DNA of 64,000 nucleotides, taken from Candidatus Cloacimonetes bacterium HGW-Cloacimonetes-2 (GTDB taxonomy: Bacteria; Cloacimonadota; Cloacimonadia; Cloacimonadales; Cloacimonadaceae). The stretch is from the NCBI GenBank assembly GCA_002842035.1, contig PHBP01000007.1, positions 62,001-126,000 of the forward strand, read 5' to 3'. Position numbers and translations under genes: made by a program. This document shows, piece after piece, positions 43,840 to 52,008 of this stretch. The notes below the pieces were generated by a model, which saw only the letters and a program-made list of their open reading frames with translations, did not search any database and was not told the DNA's origin. Each line of letters opens with the position of its first letter. The first letter of the stretch is position 1.

Positions 43840-44610
43840 CTGGAAGCTGTAGCATATATCATCTTAGCTGTCCTGGGTGCAAGCCTGGGCAGCTTTTTTA
43901 ACGTCCTGATCGATCGCCTTCCCCGCAAAGAATCAATCGTCTCTCCCCCATCCCATTGTTCATCATGCGGTTACTCTATACCACCCTATCTAAATGTCCC
44001 TATCTTTAGCTACATAATTCTCAAGGGTAAGTGCAGTAAATGCGGAGCTAAGATTCATTGGCATCATCTATTGGTTGAGATCGTAACGCCTATCATATTT
44101 ATTAGCTTGATGATGCGCTATGGACTGGATTCAGTTCTCTTCTACAAATACCTGATTTTGGCATCCTTTTTGATTCCAATCTTCTTTATAGATGCTTTCC
44201 ACAGGTTGATCCTGCACGTTACGACCTTCCCCATCATAGTGATTGGCTTGATCTTTAGCCTGGTGTCGGGAAACGATATCGGAATCTTCAATTCGCTCTT
44301 CACTGCCATCTTTGTCTTTGCTTCACTGGCAGGAGTGTCCTGGATCTACGCCAAGATGAAGGATAGAGAAGGCTTGGGCGGAGGTGATTTGTGGTTGTTA
44401 ACAGGATTGGCAGCTTATTTTGGAGCACTGGCAATACCCTGGATCATCATCCTGGCTTGCATAATGGCAATTATGTACTTCTTTGTAAGAGTAAGAAATA
44501 GAGATCAGATCTTTGTTTTCGGACCGTTCATAGTAGTAGCGACTCTAGCCTGGATATTGGGATTTGAATCCCTCATCGCAGCTTTCAATAGCTGGATTCT
44601 CAGTATTTGA
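43840..44610 (+). CDS. Type IV prepilin peptidase/leader-peptide methylase, apparent CTG start
   Basis: The conserved N terminus (VLGASLGSFFNVLIDRLPR), the two Cys pairs (HCSSCGY and GKCSKCGAK), the first catalytic Asp (PIFFIDAFHRLI) and the second site (REGLGGGDLWLL) identify a 256-residue integral-membrane aspartic peptidase that cleaves type IV prepilin or pseudopilin leaders. No ATG, GTG or TTG lies between the in-frame stop at 43834-43836 and the conserved region. The only codon placed correctly after GAGG (43830-43833) is CTG 43840. A shorter frame from ATG 44071 would lack the Cys pairs. Pilin genes are not in the window. Confidence 0.8.
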   Translation: MEAVAYIILAVLGASLGSFFNVLIDRLPRKESIVSPPSHCSSCGYSIPPYLNVPIFSYIILKGKCSKCGAKIHWHHLLVEIVTPIIFISLMMRYGLDSVLFYKYLILASFLIPIFFIDAFHRLILHVTTFPIIVIGLIFSLVSGNDIGIFNSLFTAIFVFASLAGVSWIYAKMKDREGLGGGDLWLLTGLAAYFGALAIPWIIILACIMAIMYFFVRVRNRDQIFVFGPFIVVATLAWILGFESLIAAFNSWILSI

Positions 44611-44681
44611 TATCAGCCACGACTATACTATACTCATAATAGTTTACCCTTATTCTACTCCATTCGCTTCTTTAATCAAAA

Positions 44682-44760
44682 GCATATCACCAGCAGATCA
44701 AGAGCAATTCACCTCGAACTCGGTTCGACTGGATTTGCTCTTGATCTGCTGGTGATATGC
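44682..44760. repeat. Long palindromic element, copy 2
   Basis: Perfect 26-bp inverted arms (44682-44707 and 44735-44760) enclose a 27-nt loop with nested hairpin TCGAAC-TCG-GTTCGA. Arm segment CAGATCAAGAGCAA and the downstream GATATGCTGTAGAT are shared with the element at 15328-15411. It lies in the convergent gap between the prepilin peptidase gene and the Nqr-like operon. Confidence 0.82.
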
Positions 44761-44824
44761 TGTAGATACCCTGTAATGATGAAGAAGCAGCCTTGGATAA
44801 ATAGCTGCGTGGTATAGGCGCAAC

Positions 44825-44860
44825 AAACCGCAAAGACCTAGAAAAGCTCTTTGCGGTTTG
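44825..44860. terminator. Bidirectional hairpin terminator
   Basis: A 12-bp perfect stem AAACCGCAAAGA/TCTTTGCGGTTT (44825-44836 and 44848-44859). It sits between convergent genes, 19 bp beyond the end of the minus-strand unknown gene, and probably serves both directions. Confidence 0.7.
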
Positions 44861-44877
44861 ATTACGTAATGATCAAC

Positions 44878-45330
44878 TTAGAATAGCGTCTTAACCAATA
44901 ACTCGGGGTCAAGACGATAAGTCGATCCCTTTCCTTCGAAGAAGTGATGGGCCTTGATCAAGTGCAGATTGAGGGACGACCAGCGGATAGTAACGCCGGT
45001 TTCAGTATTGGTCAGAATAGTGAAGGCTTTCCGATATACTCCGGGGTGACTGAAGGGACAGGGCAGTTTGCCCCGTACAATCTCAGTCTCAACGGCATAC
45101 TTGCCTTCTACTTCAACAGGCTGCTCATAGAACTCCCAGCTTAGATCCGTGAAATACTGCATCCTCTCAGCTACCTGTTCCGCTGTATAACCCAGTTTTT
45201 CCAGTGTCTTCTCGTCATCGGCGATAATCTCATGGAAATGCCTGTCATCGTTGCCTAAAAACCCATTCAACGTAATGACTCCAGGTTGCATCTTCTTCGT
45301 AATACGAAGTTCAAGAGGTGTTTGTTTCAT
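44878..45330 (-). CDS. Unknown protein following nqrF
   Basis: A 150-residue soluble protein without signal peptide or membrane segment; I do not recognise the family. It starts ATG 45330, five bases after the NqrF-like stop, and is the last gene of that operon. Visible features are a Gly-Phe-Leu-Gly segment (TLNGFLGNDDRHFHEII), a helical middle (KLGYTAEQVAERMQYFTD), a conserved-looking CPFSHPGVYRKAFT and a C-terminal HLIKAHHFFEGKGSTYR with several His. The His and Cys content could bind a metal. Its constant place in an ion-pump operon suggests an assembly or regulatory role, which is only inference. Confidence 0.65.
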   Translation of the reverse strand: MKQTPLELRITKKMQPGVITLNGFLGNDDRHFHEIIADDEKTLEKLGYTAEQVAERMQYFTDLSWEFYEQPVEVEGKYAVETEIVRGKLPCPFSHPGVYRKAFTILTNTETGVTIRWSSLNLHLIKAHHFFEGKGSTYRLDPELLVKTLF

Positions 45331-45334
45331 AGCA

Positions 45335-46438
45335 TCATCCAAAGCTGTCGTAGTAGATTTTCTCTGTCGGTACGCCCATTTCCACAAGCGCTTTCGTTAC
45401 TGCGTTGATCATACCGGGGCTCCCGCAGAGATAAGCCTCGGTGTTTTTGGGATCACGCATTACTTCTTTAAAAAAGGGCATCACAAAACCTGTGCGTCCA
45501 TTCCAGTTCTCATCTGCCGATGGATGAGACAGTACCGGTATGTACTGGAAGGTAGGCAGCACTTGTTCAAAATGTTGCATATATTCGGTTAAATAGAGAT
45601 CCTTGGTGGTGCGAGCGCCGAAGAAATATGTCATCTTGCGGTCTGTACCCTTCACTTCGAGATCTTCAAGCATAGATTTTATCGGTGCTTTACCAGAGCC
45701 ACCGGCGACAAAGATGATGTCTGCATCGGTATCACGGATAAAGAAATCACCATAAGGACCGGTCAGATAGACTTCATCACCTTCCTTGAGATAGTTATGA
45801 ACCCATGTGGTGCACATACCCTCGGGAACGAGACGAATGATAAGCTGGAATTGCTTGTCGTTTTGAGGGCCGGAGGAGATGGAATAGGCTCTTACAACCT
45901 TCTGCTTTACCTTGCCATAGGGTTGGGTTTCGAGCTGCATATACTGACCTGCTTTGAAACTGATAGTGCCGGGCTCGAGCAATTCAAAGGTGATCCCCTT
46001 GGTATCGTAAGTGTAGTCCTCAATCTTGGCTATCCGGGTCTTAAACCTGCGGATATTAAAGATGGACTCAGGGATATCGATCTTGATCTCGGTCTTGACC
46101 TTCACCTGGCAGGCTAGCCTTATGCCAGAGTCCATTTCTGCTTTGGTAAGTAATGGCTTTTCGGTAGGCAGCAGAGGTCCGCCGCCTTCTATTACTTTGC
46201 ACTTGCAAGCACCGCAGCTACCTCTTCCACCACAAGCGGAGGGGATGAATATCTGCTCCTCGGAAAGACTGCTGAGCAGGCTGTTACCACCCTTGACAGA
46301 AACATCACGTTTACCGTTGATATTGATCTTGAGGATTCCATAATTGGAGAGGAAGCGTTGTGCGATGACCAACAGGATCGCAAAGAAGACGCTTACAACA
46401 GTGAGAATTGCAATATCAGTGAGGATAAGCTTGATCAT
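45335..46438 (-). CDS. nqrF: NqrF-like NADH-oxidising subunit
   Basis: A 367-residue electron-entry subunit. One N-terminal transmembrane helix (about 5-27) is followed by a plant-type 2Fe-2S domain with Cys ligands in ACGGRGSCGACKCKV (about 70-83) and RLACQV (Cys about 115), an FAD domain with VRAYSISSGP, and an NADH domain with IIFVAGGSGKAPIKSML and AYLCGSPGMINAV. This is the NqrF layout; Rnf complexes use RnfB and RnfC instead. It passes electrons from NADH via FAD and the cluster toward the membrane flavins. It is the last recognised subunit gene in the order B-C-D-E-F. Confidence 0.9.
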   Translation of the reverse strand: MIKLILTDIAILTVVSVFFAILLVIAQRFLSNYGILKININGKRDVSVKGGNSLLSSLSEEQIFIPSACGGRGSCGACKCKVIEGGGPLLPTEKPLLTKAEMDSGIRLACQVKVKTEIKIDIPESIFNIRRFKTRIAKIEDYTYDTKGITFELLEPGTISFKAGQYMQLETQPYGKVKQKVVRAYSISSGPQNDKQFQLIIRLVPEGMCTTWVHNYLKEGDEVYLTGPYGDFFIRDTDADIIFVAGGSGKAPIKSMLEDLEVKGTDRKMTYFFGARTTKDLYLTEYMQHFEQVLPTFQYIPVLSHPSADENWNGRTGFVMPFFKEVMRDPKNTEAYLCGSPGMINAVTKALVEMGVPTEKIYYDSFG

Positions 46439-46448
46439 TTACATATCC

Positions 46449-47036
46449 TCATTGAACCGCTACTATGCCTGAGAAACCTATGAAGCCCAGAGCCATAATA
46501 CCTGTGATGATCAGGCTGATCCCTGCTCCTCTCAGTCCCACGGGGATGAGCTTGTCTTTGAGCTTGGTGCGAATACCGGCGAGCATCAGGATAGCTAAGA
46601 GCCAACCAATTCCGCTGCCCGCTCCAAAAGCGATGGATTGCAAGAAGTTGTACTCTCTGATCACGAGGAACAAGCTTACACCAAAGATAGCGCAGTTCAC
46701 AGTAATCAAGGGTAGGAAGATACCGAGAGAGTAGTAGAGAGCAGGAGCATAACGCTCAATGATGAGCTCCAATAGCTGTACAAATGCTGCTATAACGATG
46801 ATGAATACAATGTATTGGAGATACTCAATGTGGAAGGGAACCAGTAAATAATGATAGGCAAGCCAGTTTAGACCGGCGGTAATCGTAAGCACAAAGATCA
46901 CTGCCACACCCAATCCAAAGGATGATTCTACTTCTCTGGAAACAGATAGGTATGAACACATACCCAGGAAATTGGTCAGCAGTATGTTCGAAGTGAAGAT
47001 AGCTGCCCAAAACAGAACAAATGCAGATATATCCAT
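46449..47036 (-). CDS. nqrE: NqrE/RnfA-type membrane subunit
   Basis: A 195-residue integral membrane protein with six predicted helices. VTNFLG-like segments (ILLTNFLGMCSY) near residue 20 and ITVNCAIFGVSLFLV near 107 carry the two conserved Cys that bind the intramembrane iron centre with NqrD. The start is ATG 47036, immediately after the NqrD stop; the longer frame would run into nqrD. It forms the ion channel core with the D subunit. Confidence 0.88.
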   Translation of the reverse strand: MDISAFVLFWAAIFTSNILLTNFLGMCSYLSVSREVESSFGLGVAVIFVLTITAGLNWLAYHYLLVPFHIEYLQYIVFIIVIAAFVQLLELIIERYAPALYYSLGIFLPLITVNCAIFGVSLFLVIREYNFLQSIAFGAGSGIGWLLAILMLAGIRTKLKDKLIPVGLRGAGISLIITGIMALGFIGFSGIVAVQ

Positions 47037-47038
47037 AA

Positions 47039-47635
47039 CTATGCCTTCAACTTGTAGTAACGGGAGTTTATTATCCAGATCAGGATTGCCAATAGGAAGA
47101 AAGCACTGGGAGCCATCACCATAATCGACCAGCGTACCCACCAGTCTCCCATAATCGGGAAACCAAAGAGCGAACCAAAGCCAAAGAACTCTCTGATTGC
47201 GGCAATAGCGAGCAATACCAGGGTGTATCCCAAGCCGCTGCCGATACCATCAATCAGTGAATCCACAGGCTTGTTTTGAGCAGCAAAAGCCTCTGCTCTA
47301 CCCATCAGGATGCAGTTTGTAATGATCAAACCTACGTATGGACCGAGTTGCTTTGAAATCACTGGCATATTGGCTTTGAGATATACATCGACAACGATCA
47401 CATAGGCTGCAATGATCAGGGTCTGCATCATCATCCGGACACTGCGTGGAGTATGCGCCCTGAGTGCTGAGATAGTGAAGTTTGAGAGAGCAAGCGAGAA
47501 TGTGACGCCCAAACCCATAATCAGGCTGTTCATTAGTAAGTTTGTCACTGCCAGCGAAGAGCAAATCCCCAGTATCTGCTTCCAGACTGAGTTTTCTCTG
47601 AAGGCGGCATTGATGAAGATCTCTTTTTTATTCAT
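47039..47635 (-). CDS. nqrD: NqrD/RnfE-type membrane subunit
   Basis: A 198-residue, six-helix protein homologous to NqrE. The conserved Cys pair is seen in QILGICSSLAVTN near residue 25 and ITNCILMGRAEAFA near 110. These motifs separate NqrD/RnfE from NqrE/RnfA. Its ATG overlaps the end of nqrC by 8 bp, and nqrE begins 2 bp after its stop, so the operon is tightly coupled. Confidence 0.88.
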   Translation of the reverse strand: MNKKEIFINAAFRENSVWKQILGICSSLAVTNLLMNSLIMGLGVTFSLALSNFTISALRAHTPRSVRMMMQTLIIAAYVIVVDVYLKANMPVISKQLGPYVGLIITNCILMGRAEAFAAQNKPVDSLIDGIGSGLGYTLVLLAIAAIREFFGFGSLFGFPIMGDWWVRWSIMVMAPSAFFLLAILIWIINSRYYKLKA

Positions 47636-48281
47636 TGGTCTTTACCTTGTCATTATAGAGCAAAGCCAGTTCGTCTGAAAGCATCTTCAGAACGCTGTTG
47701 CTGGTGATTGTGGCACCTGTAATCTGGCGAATCTGATCAGGTGAAATCTCTGCTTGTCCTTCAGGTACCAGAGTAAACTGCTTAGGCTGGGAATCCTCTA
47801 TGGCTGTTTTACCGCTAAACTGCTTGCGGAAGCCTTCCTCGGTGATTCTGGAGCCCAGGCCAGGGGTCTCCATCTGGTTGTATATAGCAAAGTCCAGGAT
47901 AGTCTTGAGCTCAGTATCGACTGCAACCAAAGCAGCCATCGAACCCCATAGACCCTTGCCTTTGATATCAAATAAGTAGGCTATCGGTTTTGCCTCGACC
48001 ATGGCTTGATAAGCAGGGCGACTGTAGCCACTAAGGCTATCCACGTAGGTCTCCATCGTTGTTGAGACATCCTTGGTCAAGTCTTTGGGATCAAGCCCTG
48101 TAGCCTCGGCTATAGAGCCACTGAGAAGATTGACCACCATTGTTTCATATTCTCTGGTCTGGTGATCCTTGATCTTCTGTTCTGAGCTTCTAAAAAAGAC
48201 AGCCAGTACTCCAACGAATACTACGCTGATCAGCATCATAAAAATGACAGGATATACACTGCTTTCTTTAAAGTCGCTCAT
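47628..48281 (-). CDS. nqrC: NqrC/RnfG-type flavoprotein subunit
   Basis: A 217-residue subunit with one N-terminal transmembrane helix (about 10-30) and a periplasmic FMN-binding domain. The covalent FMN attachment motif is ITGATITSNSV (Thr about 194), and NQMETPGLGSRI near 138 is the second conserved patch. The size lies between NqrC (about 255) and RnfG (about 205). Attachment requires the flavin transferase ApbE, which is not in this window. It overlaps the nqrB stop (ATGA). Confidence 0.88.
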   Translation of the reverse strand: MSDFKESSVYPVIFMMLISVVFVGVLAVFFRSSEQKIKDHQTREYETMVVNLLSGSIAEATGLDPKDLTKDVSTTMETYVDSLSGYSRPAYQAMVEAKPIAYLFDIKGKGLWGSMAALVAVDTELKTILDFAIYNQMETPGLGSRITEEGFRKQFSGKTAIEDSQPKQFTLVPEGQAEISPDQIRQITGATITSNSVLKMLSDELALLYNDKVKTNE

Positions 48282-49213
48282 GCTTTTTGCTCCTTTGGCA
48301 GGTACTTATCCAAAGCATATTCTATGATTGGCATGAAAGCGTTAGTCAATAGCAATGCAAACATAAATCCTTCTGCAAAGAGCGAAAACCTACGGATGTA
48401 TATTGTCAGGAATCCAATCAAGAATCCGTAGATCCAGATGGCAATCTTCCCCTTGGCTTGCGAGACTGGATCTGTCGTCATATAGACTATACCAAATAGG
48501 GCTCCACCGGTTACTAATAGAAAGAGAGGATTCTCTTTGGGATAGAATATGAAGTTAAATATCAGGATTGATATTGTTGTAGCCACCATAGGCTGCCATT
48601 TAGCCGTCTTGGTCAGGATCAGATAGATGCCAGCCAGTATGATCAGGATAGCGGAACTCTCGCCGATTGATCCTGGAATAAAGCCAAAGAAGCTGTCAAG
48701 AAAACCATAAGTAACAGGTTGACCGAGCCTAAATTGCCCAAGGATTGTAGCAGATGTCATTAGTTCGGATGCACCTGTCCAGCGCAATAATCCACCAGGA
48801 AAATCAGAGAGCATATATGGCTTGAGCCAGGAGACAGTCATCTGCTGCGGGAATGCTACATATACGAAAGTACGTCCCAAGATGGCAGGGTTGAAGGGAT
48901 TAGTGCCAAAGCCTCCAAAGACCATCTTGCCAAAGGCAATCGAGACTATTGCAGCTACTGCAGCCATCCAAAGAGGAATTGTAGGCGGTAGTGTCATCGC
49001 AACAAGAGTGGAAGTAACGAAGCAAGCCATAGTGACCTTGCCGCCCTTCTTGTTGCGAATAAATAAATACTCCGTAATGCCACCGAACAGGTTACTGGCG
49101 AGGATCACTGCCAGCACTTTCCAGCCAAACATATAGACAGCCAGCATCAAACTGGGCACCAATGCATAGAGTACCCGATTCATAATCGGCTGTTTCATCA
49201 AGCGCTCAAACAT
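48278..49213 (-). CDS. nqrB: NqrB/RnfD-type membrane subunit
   Basis: A 311-residue polytopic membrane protein of the NqrB/RnfD family. GGFGTNPFNPAILGR near residue 100 and VYMTTDPVSQAKGKI near 243 are family signatures; the covalent FMN site reads MTSATILGQ (Thr about 156). The chain is about 100 residues shorter than NqrB of Vibrio and closer to RnfD length. It lacks the N-terminal region by which NqrB contacts NqrA. It is the first gene of the operon; no nqrA is found upstream. Confidence 0.85.
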   Translation of the reverse strand: MFERLMKQPIMNRVLYALVPSLMLAVYMFGWKVLAVILASNLFGGITEYLFIRNKKGGKVTMACFVTSTLVAMTLPPTIPLWMAAVAAIVSIAFGKMVFGGFGTNPFNPAILGRTFVYVAFPQQMTVSWLKPYMLSDFPGGLLRWTGASELMTSATILGQFRLGQPVTYGFLDSFFGFIPGSIGESSAILIILAGIYLILTKTAKWQPMVATTISILIFNFIFYPKENPLFLLVTGGALFGIVYMTTDPVSQAKGKIAIWIYGFLIGFLTIYIRRFSLFAEGFMFALLLTNAFMPIIEYALDKYLPKEQKA

Positions 49214-49282
49214 AATACAAACGTAACTCCATCAAATCATCTAAAGAAAAACTAAAACGTAATCACAATAAAACAAGTATAA

Positions 49283-49516
49283 TCAAAGCTCATACGAAGA
49301 AAAGAACAAACTTGTATAGGTCTCAAATTCTATCTTCAAATCTTCCGGCACTGTAACCATGATCTCGTTTGGTTTACCGGTAGAACTGTGCACTGCCAGA
49401 TTGTCCATCGCATCCAACAGATACGCATATTCCCGGATCAAGCACGGTTCAATGCCAATCGTATATCGCAAGCAGGTAGAACCTACCTTAGTAAGGTCTT
49501 TGATTACTGCATCCAT
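49283..49516 (-). CDS. Small unknown protein, possibly DUF4911-like
   Basis: A 77-residue soluble protein. Its ATG shares one base with the stop of the PASTA gene, a sign of coupled translation. The pattern of two beta-alpha-beta halves (VGSTCLRYTIGIEPCLIREY; EIMVTVPEDLKIEFE) recalls the small DUF4911 proteins, but I am not certain. It is the last gene of the yebC-ruvC-ruvA-rsmB-PASTA run. No function can be given. Confidence 0.6.
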   Translation of the reverse strand: MDAVIKDLTKVGSTCLRYTIGIEPCLIREYAYLLDAMDNLAVHSSTGKPNEIMVTVPEDLKIEFETYTSLFFSSYEL

Positions 49517-50085
49517 CAGAATGGAAAGACCTCTTCCTCGGCAACCGGAGCAACGGGCTCAGCACCTCTGCTCAGGAATAGCCTCACTGAGCTTTGCTTG
49601 TTGACCTTTGTTCCTACAGCCGGAGAGCATCTCACCACTGCATTGGCAGGATATTGATCCGAATAGAGGGAATCGGCGATAACTGCTTTCAGACCGCTCG
49701 ATCTTAGCTGTATATAAGCTCTGTGATACTGCGAGCCTATTACATCCGGAACTCTTACTTCCCGGGAGCCTCTGCTGATCACCAGATAGACAGCGTGATC
49801 GTGCTTCAGATCAGAACCGGGCTCAGGCTGTTGTTCCAATACATATTCGACCTTGGTTTCTTCAGACCAGACAGAGTCGCTTACTACAACGTGCAGTCTT
49901 TTTTCATGCAAGACTCGTTTAGCCTGGGTAAGACTGATTCCAGTAACGTCCGGGACTTCCACGACCCCCGGCCTGCCGAGTAGTATCGGATAAACGATCT
50001 GGCTTGTCAAGAAAGCCACCACGAGTATGATTCCAATTCCAATCCCCACGATATACAGGGACTTTTGGAGCTTGGCGTTTTTCAT
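49516..50085 (-). CDS. Membrane-anchored PASTA-domain protein
   Basis: A 189-residue protein with one N-terminal transmembrane helix (about 10-30) and two to three PASTA modules facing outward. The module starts are VEVPDVTGISLTQAKRVL near 42 and VRVPDVIGSQYHRAYIQLR near 110; a third begins near 150. PASTA modules in kinases and PBPs bind muropeptides, but this protein has neither a kinase nor a transpeptidase domain. It lies 7 bp after rsmB; this rsmB-PASTA pairing is also seen elsewhere next to cell-wall genes, according to my general knowledge. Confidence 0.8.
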   Translation of the reverse strand: MKNAKLQKSLYIVGIGIGIILVVAFLTSQIVYPILLGRPGVVEVPDVTGISLTQAKRVLHEKRLHVVVSDSVWSEETKVEYVLEQQPEPGSDLKHDHAVYLVISRGSREVRVPDVIGSQYHRAYIQLRSSGLKAVIADSLYSDQYPANAVVRCSPAVGTKVNKQSSVRLFLSRGAEPVAPVAEEEVFPF

Positions 50086-50092
50086 CCTAACC

Positions 50093-51409
50093 TCATTTAA
50101 TACGTTTCAGACGTGCCGCAAAAGCCCCGTCCATATTATGCCTGAAGGGCACTGTCTTCATACAGCCATTCTCGGTATATTCCGCAGGTATATACTTTGC
50201 TGCATCAACCAGTTCAAAGGATTTGTTACGCTTCAGGAAGTTCTCAATCTGCTTCTCATTTTCATTGGGATTCATTGTGCAGGTGCTATAGACCAATACT
50301 CCCTCGGGTGCTACGAAATTTGCCGCATAGTCCAGGGCTTTCTCTTGCAGTTTTACCAGTTCGGGGAGATTTTGATGCACTTGCCAACGGAGATCTGCCT
50401 TGCGGGATAGCACACCCCAGCCGGAGCAAGGAGCATCCACCAAAACTCTGTGAAAAGCCGGAGCTACAGGTCCATACTTGAAGGCATCAGTCGTAACAAG
50501 CTGTATATTGGTAAGCTGCAACCTATCCGCTGCTTGCTTGAGGAGCTTCATCTTGTTTGGGATCTTGTCAACCGCGACCACCTCGCCTGTATTGGCCAGC
50601 CTCTCCGCGATATATGTGCACTTCCCGCCTGGAGCAGCAAAGAGATCAAGAATGGATTCCTCCTGCTTGGGGTCCATCAGTTCCACCACCAGGGCAGCAG
50701 AGCTATCCTGAATCGAGAAGTAACCTTCGGAGAAAGCCACGTCATTGAGCAGCTTGTCGGCATCAGGAGAGGTAAACATCATCTTGCTGGCAGGCGATGG
50801 ATGCAACTCAATCGATCTCTTCTCGAAATATGATAGCAGCTTGGGAGCAGTCGTAGCTGTGGCATTGACCCTGATATGCAGTTGAGGATTCTCATTGAAA
50901 AAGATTGCCAGATACTCCGTATCCTCTTCACCCCAAAGTGTGATCCAATCCCTTACCAACTCTTCCGGATAAGAGTGCTCTGTGGCAATCCGCTTCACCG
51001 GATCTGTGGGATATTCGATCTCGGGATTACGCTGATACGATCTCAAGACCGCATTGACAAAATCCCCTACTGAGTTACCCAGGATGGATTTCGCCAGATC
51101 GACCGTCTCGTTGATCGACGCATGATCCGGTATTGAATCCAGATAGATCAATTGATATAGCCCGATATAGAGCATTGTCTTGATCTTGAGATCGGTGACG
51201 GCAAACTTCTTCTCATCCGTAAACTTGCTCAGGATATAATCCATCTTGCCCTTCATCTTGATCACGCCCTTCACAAGCGTGTAAAAAAGCGCGACAGATT
51301 CGTCGGATTGCTTCAGTTTCTTTGCTCGCTGCTGCAGCAGAGTATCCGAAAAGTCGTGGTCTTTCAAGACTTTTAGTATAGTCGAATAGGCTTCTTGTCT
51401 AAAGTTCAT
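50093..51409 (-). CDS. rsmB: 16S rRNA m5C967 methyltransferase RsmB
   Basis: A 438-residue SAM-dependent rRNA methyltransferase. The N-terminal NusB-like RNA-binding domain covers about 1-140 (TLVKGVIKMKGKMDYIL). The catalytic domain has the SAM motif LDLFAAPGGKCTYIAE near 250, motif IV with the catalytic Cys in VDAPCSGWGVLSRKADLRW near 325, and motif VI Cys in YSTCTMNPNENE. All RNA m5C methyltransferase motifs are present. The start overlaps the RuvA stop by 4 bp. Confidence 0.92.
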   Translation of the reverse strand: MNFRQEAYSTILKVLKDHDFSDTLLQQRAKKLKQSDESVALFYTLVKGVIKMKGKMDYILSKFTDEKKFAVTDLKIKTMLYIGLYQLIYLDSIPDHASINETVDLAKSILGNSVGDFVNAVLRSYQRNPEIEYPTDPVKRIATEHSYPEELVRDWITLWGEEDTEYLAIFFNENPQLHIRVNATATTAPKLLSYFEKRSIELHPSPASKMMFTSPDADKLLNDVAFSEGYFSIQDSSAALVVELMDPKQEESILDLFAAPGGKCTYIAERLANTGEVVAVDKIPNKMKLLKQAADRLQLTNIQLVTTDAFKYGPVAPAFHRVLVDAPCSGWGVLSRKADLRWQVHQNLPELVKLQEKALDYAANFVAPEGVLVYSTCTMNPNENEKQIENFLKRNKSFELVDAAKYIPAEYTENGCMKTVPFRHNMDGAFAARLKRIK

Positions 51410-52008
51410 TTCATCCTTTGATACAGACGCTTGATAGTTTCTTTGATCATCTGCTCAAGCGGTAATTCCACTCCATCCGCCTTCATAATGCTGAGTTCAC
51501 GCCGGATGTCCTTGAGATTAAATCCCAGGGATTGCAAGGCAGATTCCAGCTCCAGAGATTGGCTATCCGCAGGACCTGCTTCTCCGGGTTCCATAAAGGA
51601 TTGGACGCTATGAATCTTGTCCCTGAGCTCTACGATCAGTCTCTGTGCGCTTTTCTTGCCCAGTCCCGGCACTTTTACCAAGAGATGCTCTTCCCCACGT
51701 TCGATTGAGCGCACAAAACTGGCAATACTCAAGGTCGAGATCACGGAGATAGCTATCTTGGGACCGACTCCTGAGACAGAGATCAATAGCTGAAACATAG
51801 CTTTCTCTGCCAGAGAAGAAAAACCAAAGAGCTTTGCCCCATCCTGTGTAAAGTGCAAATAGGCATAGAGAAATGCCTTTTCTTGAGGCAAAGGCAGCTT
51901 CTCGTAAGTGCTGAGCGGTATCTGCAATTCCCAGCCAATACCTGCTGATTCCAGTACTGCAATCATCGGAGTCTTGGATACCAATACCCCGTTTATATGG
52001 CTAATCAT
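51406..52008 (-). CDS. ruvA: Holliday junction helicase subunit RuvA
   Basis: A 200-residue junction-binding protein. It has an N-terminal OB fold (MISHINGVLVSKTP), helix-hairpin-helix motifs (LLISVSGVGPKIAISVIS and LLVKVPGLGKKSAQRLIVEL, about residues 70-125), and a C-terminal domain for RuvB binding (ALQSLGFNLKDIRRELS). It targets RuvB to four-way junctions. RuvB is not in the window. It overlaps ruvC and rsmB by 4 bp each. Confidence 0.93.
   Translation of the reverse strand: MISHINGVLVSKTPMIAVLESAGIGWELQIPLSTYEKLPLPQEKAFLYAYLHFTQDGAKLFGFSSLAEKAMFQLLISVSGVGPKIAISVISTLSIASFVRSIERGEEHLLVKVPGLGKKSAQRLIVELRDKIHSVQSFMEPGEAGPADSQSLELESALQSLGFNLKDIRRELSIMKADGVELPLEQMIKETIKRLYQRMK

Noticed and set aside
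45335-49213. Standard Rnf operon
   Set aside because: The electron-entry subunit has the NqrF layout (one TM, 2Fe-2S, FAD, NADH domains), and no RnfB or RnfC is present.
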